Assembly: GCA_030040475.1 (NCBI GenBank)
Contig: JASHTQ010000375.1
Coordinates: forward strand, 1-8,671
Direction: 5' to 3'
DNA: 8,671 nt
From: Streptosporangiaceae bacterium
Lineage (GTDB): Bacteria; Actinomycetota; Actinomycetes; Streptosporangiales; Streptosporangiaceae
Shown: in pieces, positions 6,061 through 8,671 of the stretch
How positions within the stretch are numbered: the first letter of the stretch is position 1
How the letters are laid out: each line of letters starts with the position of its first letter
Translations under genes and position numbers: made by a program
The notes under the pieces: generated by a model
Told to the model about the DNA's origin: nothing
Database searches by the model: none
Seen by the model: the letters and a program-made list of their open reading frames with translations, nothing else

Positions 6061-6594
6061 ATGACGATGAGAAAGCGCAGCCTTACCCCGCTCGCGGCGG
6101 TGGCCGGAGGCCTGCTGGCCGGCGCCGTCGGCACCGTCTGCCTGGACGCGGTCCAGTACCTGAAGTATCGCCGCGGCGGCGGTACCGACAGCCCGCTGAA
6201 GTGGGAGTTCGCGCCGGTCGAGAACTGGGAGAAGGCCCCGGACCCCGGGCAGGTGGCCAGGCTGGTCATCGAGGGCTTCACCCAGCGGAAGCTCCCCGAC
6301 AGCTGGGCGTTCCCGGTCAGCACGGTGATGCACTGGGGCTACGGATCCGGCGCCGCGGCCGGGTACGGCATCCTGGCCGGATCGCTGCGCGATCCCTACC
6401 CCTGGTACGGCCTGCCCTTCGGCGCGGCCGTCTGGATCACCGGCTACGTCGTCCTCCCGCAGGCAGGGCTGTACAAGCCGATCTGGGAGTACGACGCGAA
6501 GACCCTGGCCTGGGACCTGGGCGGCCACCTCGCCTACGGTACGGGCACGGGCGTCACGTTCTGGCTGCTCGCGAAGATCTTGACCGGACGTTAG
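6061..6594 (+). CDS. Small four-helix integral membrane protein
   Basis: A 177-residue protein with a basic start (MTMRKR) and four likely membrane segments: about 9-30 (PLAAVAGGLLAGAVGTVCLD), 85-108 (VSTVMHWGYGSGAAAGYGIL), 115-135 (WYGLPFGAAVWITGYVVLP) and 150-172 (AWDLGGHLAYGTGTGVTFWL). A soluble loop of about 50 residues (35-84), rich in W, E, K and P, separates helices 1 and 2. The size and the glycine-rich helix pattern recall the YagU/DUF1440 group of inner-membrane proteins, but I am not sure of the family and assign no function. ATG 6061 has GGAG at 6052-6055 five bases upstream; GTG 6058 is an in-frame alternative. An upstream in-frame ATG (5989) would add 24 residues without hydrophobic or coding character and is rejected. 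Its stop codon TAG is part of the fumarase ribosome site, so the two genes are almost surely co-transcribed. Confidence 0.75.
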   Translation: MTMRKRSLTPLAAVAGGLLAGAVGTVCLDAVQYLKYRRGGGTDSPLKWEFAPVENWEKAPDPGQVARLVIEGFTQRKLPDSWAFPVSTVMHWGYGSGAAAGYGILAGSLRDPYPWYGLPFGAAVWITGYVVLPQAGLYKPIWEYDAKTLAWDLGGHLAYGTGTGVTFWLLAKILTGR

Positions 6595-6600
6595 GAGAGG
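6593..6600 (+). promoter_or_regulatory. Ribosome binding site of fumC, overlapping upstream stop
   Basis: AGGAGAGG lies seven bases before GTG 6608 and shares its first two bases with the TAG of the membrane protein gene. It decides the GTG start of the fumarase and implies that ribosomes ending on the first gene sit on the initiation site of the second. Confidence 0.8.
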
Positions 6601-6607
6601 ACGGATC

Positions 6608-8074
6608 GTGACTGCCGCACACGAGGAAGAGCCGAAGATCCTTGACCTGCCGATCGGGCTGAACGCGACCGGTATGCGGCGGGAGTTCGACAGCCTGGGC
6701 GACGTGGAGGTGCCCGCCGACCACTACTGGGGGGCGCAGACGCAGCGCAGCCTGGAGCACTTCAACATCGGGCACGACCGGATGCCGGTGGAGGTCTACC
6801 ACGCCTACGGGTACGTGAAGAAGGCCGCGGCGATCGTCAACGGGCAGGCCGGGCGGCTGCCGGCCTGGAAGGCCGACCTCATCGGGCGGGTCTGCGACGA
6901 AGTCATCGGCGGGCAGCTTGACGCCGAGTTCCCGCTGTACGTGTTCCAGACCGGGTCGGGCACCCAGTCCAACATGAACGTCAACGAGGTCATCTCCAAC
7001 CGGTGCATCCAGCTCGTGGGCGGGACGCTGGGCTCCCAGGAGCCGGTGAGTCCTAACGACCACGTCAACATGAGCCAGTCGTCCAACGACACGTTCCCGA
7101 CCGCGATGCACATCGCCGCCTACGCGATGGCCGATACCAGGACGATCCCGGCGCTGGCCCGGCTGCGGGACGCGATCGACGTCAAGTCCACGCAGTGGGC
7201 GGATGTGGTCAAGATCGGCCGGACGCACCTGGAGGACGCGGTCCCGGTGACCGTCGGACAGGAATGGTCCGGCTACGCCGGGGCGCTGGACGACGCGATC
7301 GCCGAGGTGCAGCACGCCACCGCCGGGCTGCTGGCGCTGGCGATGGGCGGCACCGCGGTCGGCACCGGGCTGAACGCCCCGGCCGGGTTCGGCGAGCAGG
7401 TCGCGGCGCAGATCGCGCAGATGACCGGGTACCCGTTCGTCACCGCGGTCAACAAGTTCACCGCCCAGGCCACGCTGGACCGGATGGTCCGCGCGCACGC
7501 CGGGCTGAAGGCCGCCGCCGTGTCCCTGTTCAAGATCGCCAACGACCTGCGCTGGCTCGGGTCCGGGCCGCGGACCGGGATCGGCGAGCTGCTGTTCCCG
7601 GACAACGAGCCGGGTTCCTCGATCATGCCGGGGAAGGTGAACCCGACCCAGGCCGAGGCGATGCTGATGGTCGCGATCCAGGTCATCGCCTCCGACCTGG
7701 CGGTGTCGATGGGCGGGGCCGAGGGGAACTTCGAGCTGAACGCGTTCCGCCCGATCCTGATCAGCAACTACCTGCACTCCGCGCTGATCATGGCCGACAT
7801 GTGCGACCACTTCCGCCAGTTCATGGTCGAGGGCACCAGGCTGAACGAGAAGAAGCTGGCGCAGAACATCGACAACTCGGTGATGATGGTCACCGCCCTG
7901 TCCCCCGTCATCGGGTACCACAGGGCCGCCGCCATCTCCCACTACGCCATCGACCACGACCTGACCCTCAGGGAAGCGGCGCTGGCCAAGGGCGTCCCAG
8001 AAGACCTCTACGACAAGGTCGTCGTCCCCGCCGACCTCACCCACCCCGGCGCCGCCGACGTGCCGTCGGCCTAG
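6608..8074 (+). CDS. fumC: Class II fumarate hydratase (fumarase C)
   Basis: A 488-residue cytosolic fumarase that interconverts fumarate and (S)-malate in the TCA cycle, a homotetramer in the family. Landmarks in order are HYWGAQTQRSLEHF (39-52), QTGSGTQSNMNVNEV (114-128), SQSSNDTFPTAMH (156-168), KIGRTHLEDAVPVTVGQE (202-219), GGTAVGTGLNAP (247-258) and the fumarate-lyase signature GSSIMPGKVNPTQAE (336-350). Aligned by eye to E. coli FumC, with numbering shifted by 19, the active-site residues are present: Ser117 and Thr119 (S98, T100), Asn160 (N141), His207 (H188), Ser337 (S318) and Lys343 (K324). The PNDHVN stretch begins VSPND, so the E. coli B-site His129 position is Ser148. About 20 extra N-terminal residues precede the core. 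GTN-type binding residues separate it from aspartase, whose active-site strings differ. It is 13 bases after a small membrane protein gene. Confidence 0.95.
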   Translation: MTAAHEEEPKILDLPIGLNATGMRREFDSLGDVEVPADHYWGAQTQRSLEHFNIGHDRMPVEVYHAYGYVKKAAAIVNGQAGRLPAWKADLIGRVCDEVIGGQLDAEFPLYVFQTGSGTQSNMNVNEVISNRCIQLVGGTLGSQEPVSPNDHVNMSQSSNDTFPTAMHIAAYAMADTRTIPALARLRDAIDVKSTQWADVVKIGRTHLEDAVPVTVGQEWSGYAGALDDAIAEVQHATAGLLALAMGGTAVGTGLNAPAGFGEQVAAQIAQMTGYPFVTAVNKFTAQATLDRMVRAHAGLKAAAVSLFKIANDLRWLGSGPRTGIGELLFPDNEPGSSIMPGKVNPTQAEAMLMVAIQVIASDLAVSMGGAEGNFELNAFRPILISNYLHSALIMADMCDHFRQFMVEGTRLNEKKLAQNIDNSVMMVTALSPVIGYHRAAAISHYAIDHDLTLREAALAKGVPEDLYDKVVVPADLTHPGAADVPSA

Positions 8075-8228
8075 CAAGGCTCATGACCCGAGCCTGGCGA
8101 GCGGGCCGGGACCAGGGTACGGGCCAGGGGGTCCACGGGCGCGTACGGCCGCTGGCCGCGCGACGCTGGCTGTGCCGTGCCCGTCTGCAGGCGAAGCTGT
8201 TGCCGGGCGCGGGCCGCAGGGCCATCAT

Positions 8229-8261
8229 CCGTTCGGACCCAGTAAATTTTTGGCCGAACGG
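8229..8261. promoter_or_regulatory. Palindromic AT-rich element, copy 2
   Basis: Perfect 8-bp arms CCGTTCGG (8229-8236) and CCGAACGG (8254-8261) flank a 17-base spacer that contains GTAAATTTTT. The arms are the same sequence as the inner 8 bp of the 4595-4635 element, and again the spacer is AT-rich in a GC-rich background. It ends 39 bases before the ATG of the dehydrogenase gene, where an operator or promoter is expected. The rest of the 226-base gap after fumC (8075-8228) holds no gene or clear terminator that I can support. Confidence 0.55.
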
Positions 8262-8300
8262 GACGTGGTATCAGTTCCGAGCAAGGCAGGGAGCCCCACC

Positions 8301-8671
8301 ATGGAAACCGGTAGGCAGGTCGCGGTCATCAGCGGAGGGTCCCGGGGCATCGGGGCGGGCCTCGTCGCCGGGTACCGGGACCGAGGCTGGGCGGTGGTGG
8401 CCACCGCCCGCGCGATCAAGGCGTCCGCGGACCCGGACCTGCTCACCGTTTCGGCGGACATCACCGAGCCAGGCAGCGCAGACCGGATCGTCGGCGCAGC
8501 GCTGGACCGGTTCGGCCGCATCGACACGCTGGTCAACAACGCGGGCGTGTTCGTCTCCAAGCCGTTCGCCGCGTACACCGCGGACGACTACGCGCTGCTC
8601 ACCGGCGTGAACCTGGCCGGGTTCTTCTGGCTGACCCAGCGGGCGATCGCCGAGATGGCAACGCGGTCCCG
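8301..8671 (+). CDS. Short-chain dehydrogenase/reductase (3' partial)
   Basis: The first 123 residues of a classical SDR. The start is VAVISGGSRGIGAGLV: the beta1-turn-alpha1 Rossmann motif, here SGGSRGIG in place of TGxxxGxG, which binds NAD(P). A basic residue in TARAIK after beta2 (ATAR) suggests NADP preference. ADITEPGS marks the Asp-containing adenine-binding turn, and TLVNNAGVF is the NNAG structural motif. Then come VNLAGFFWLTQRAIAEMA and the window edge. The catalytic Ser and the YxxxK tetrad lie outside, so activity cannot be judged. AGGGAG (8288-8293), seven bases before ATG 8301, supports the start. The substrate is not predictable. The gene sits alone after the fumarase and has the palindromic element in its upstream region. 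Confidence 0.85.
   Translation, partial: METGRQVAVISGGSRGIGAGLVAGYRDRGWAVVATARAIKASADPDLLTVSADITEPGSADRIVGAALDRFGRIDTLVNNAGVFVSKPFAAYTADDYALLTGVNLAGFFWLTQRAIAEMATRS

Noticed and set aside
6554..8077. A 507-codon minus-strand frame opposite fumC
   Set aside because: Antisense shadow of fumC: repetitive V/H/R/P/G composition and no recognisable domain.
8075..8228. Possible RNA gene or small protein after fumC
   Set aside because: No tRNA cloverleaf or strong stem-loop could be drawn, and the only open frame is the extension of an off-frame reading with no ribosome site.
7195..8610. A 471-codon plus-strand frame overlapping fumC and the dehydrogenase
   Set aside because: It is very Arg/Gly/Pro-rich, typical of an off-frame reading of GC-rich DNA, and it overlaps two genes with clear family motifs.

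Overview
The window is very GC-rich, uses G/C-ending codons and GTG starts, and encodes an actinobacterial-style ECF sigma factor pair and an ATGA-coupled toxin-antitoxin (TA) relic. It looks like a chromosomal piece of a high-GC actinomycete, perhaps a soil lineage near Streptosporangiales or Streptomycetales. The genus cannot be read from the sequence. No rRNA, tRNA, CRISPR array, insertion sequence or phage structural gene was seen.

Layout, left to right. (1) 1-1173 +: the C-terminal two thirds of a DUF885 zinc-metallopeptidase-like protein, cut by the window edge. (2) 1249-1842 +: a DUF6886 family protein. (3) 1860-2966: a decay zone. It holds the C-terminal tail of a HigB/RelE-like toxin, its frame-broken XRE antitoxin (both +), and a SorC-type sugar-responsive regulator (-) that has lost its DNA-binding domain and carries two opposite frameshifts. 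(4) 2996-4549 -: a long HIT-superfamily protein and an unrecognised 115-123 aa protein. (5) 4665-5851 -: an ECF-type sigma factor followed, with a 4-nt ATGA overlap, by a single-pass membrane protein that is probably its regulator. (6) 6061-8074 +: a small four-helix membrane protein and a class II fumarase, tightly spaced. (7) 8301-8671 +: the start of a short-chain dehydrogenase/reductase, cut by the window edge.

The working genes are mostly ordinary housekeeping or accessory genes: fumarase in the TCA cycle, a membrane-linked sigma switch, and several proteins of uncharacterised families. I did not find a convincing new multi-gene system. The best leads are an AT-rich palindromic element (arms CCGTTCGG / CCGAACGG) found twice, each time just upstream of a start codon; the unusually long HIT protein; a palindrome at the sigma gene start that fits an autoregulated promoter; and the decayed TA/SorC segment.

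The single-base frame breaks are read directly from this one sequence. They could be true pseudogenes or assembly errors, so they should be treated as provisional.
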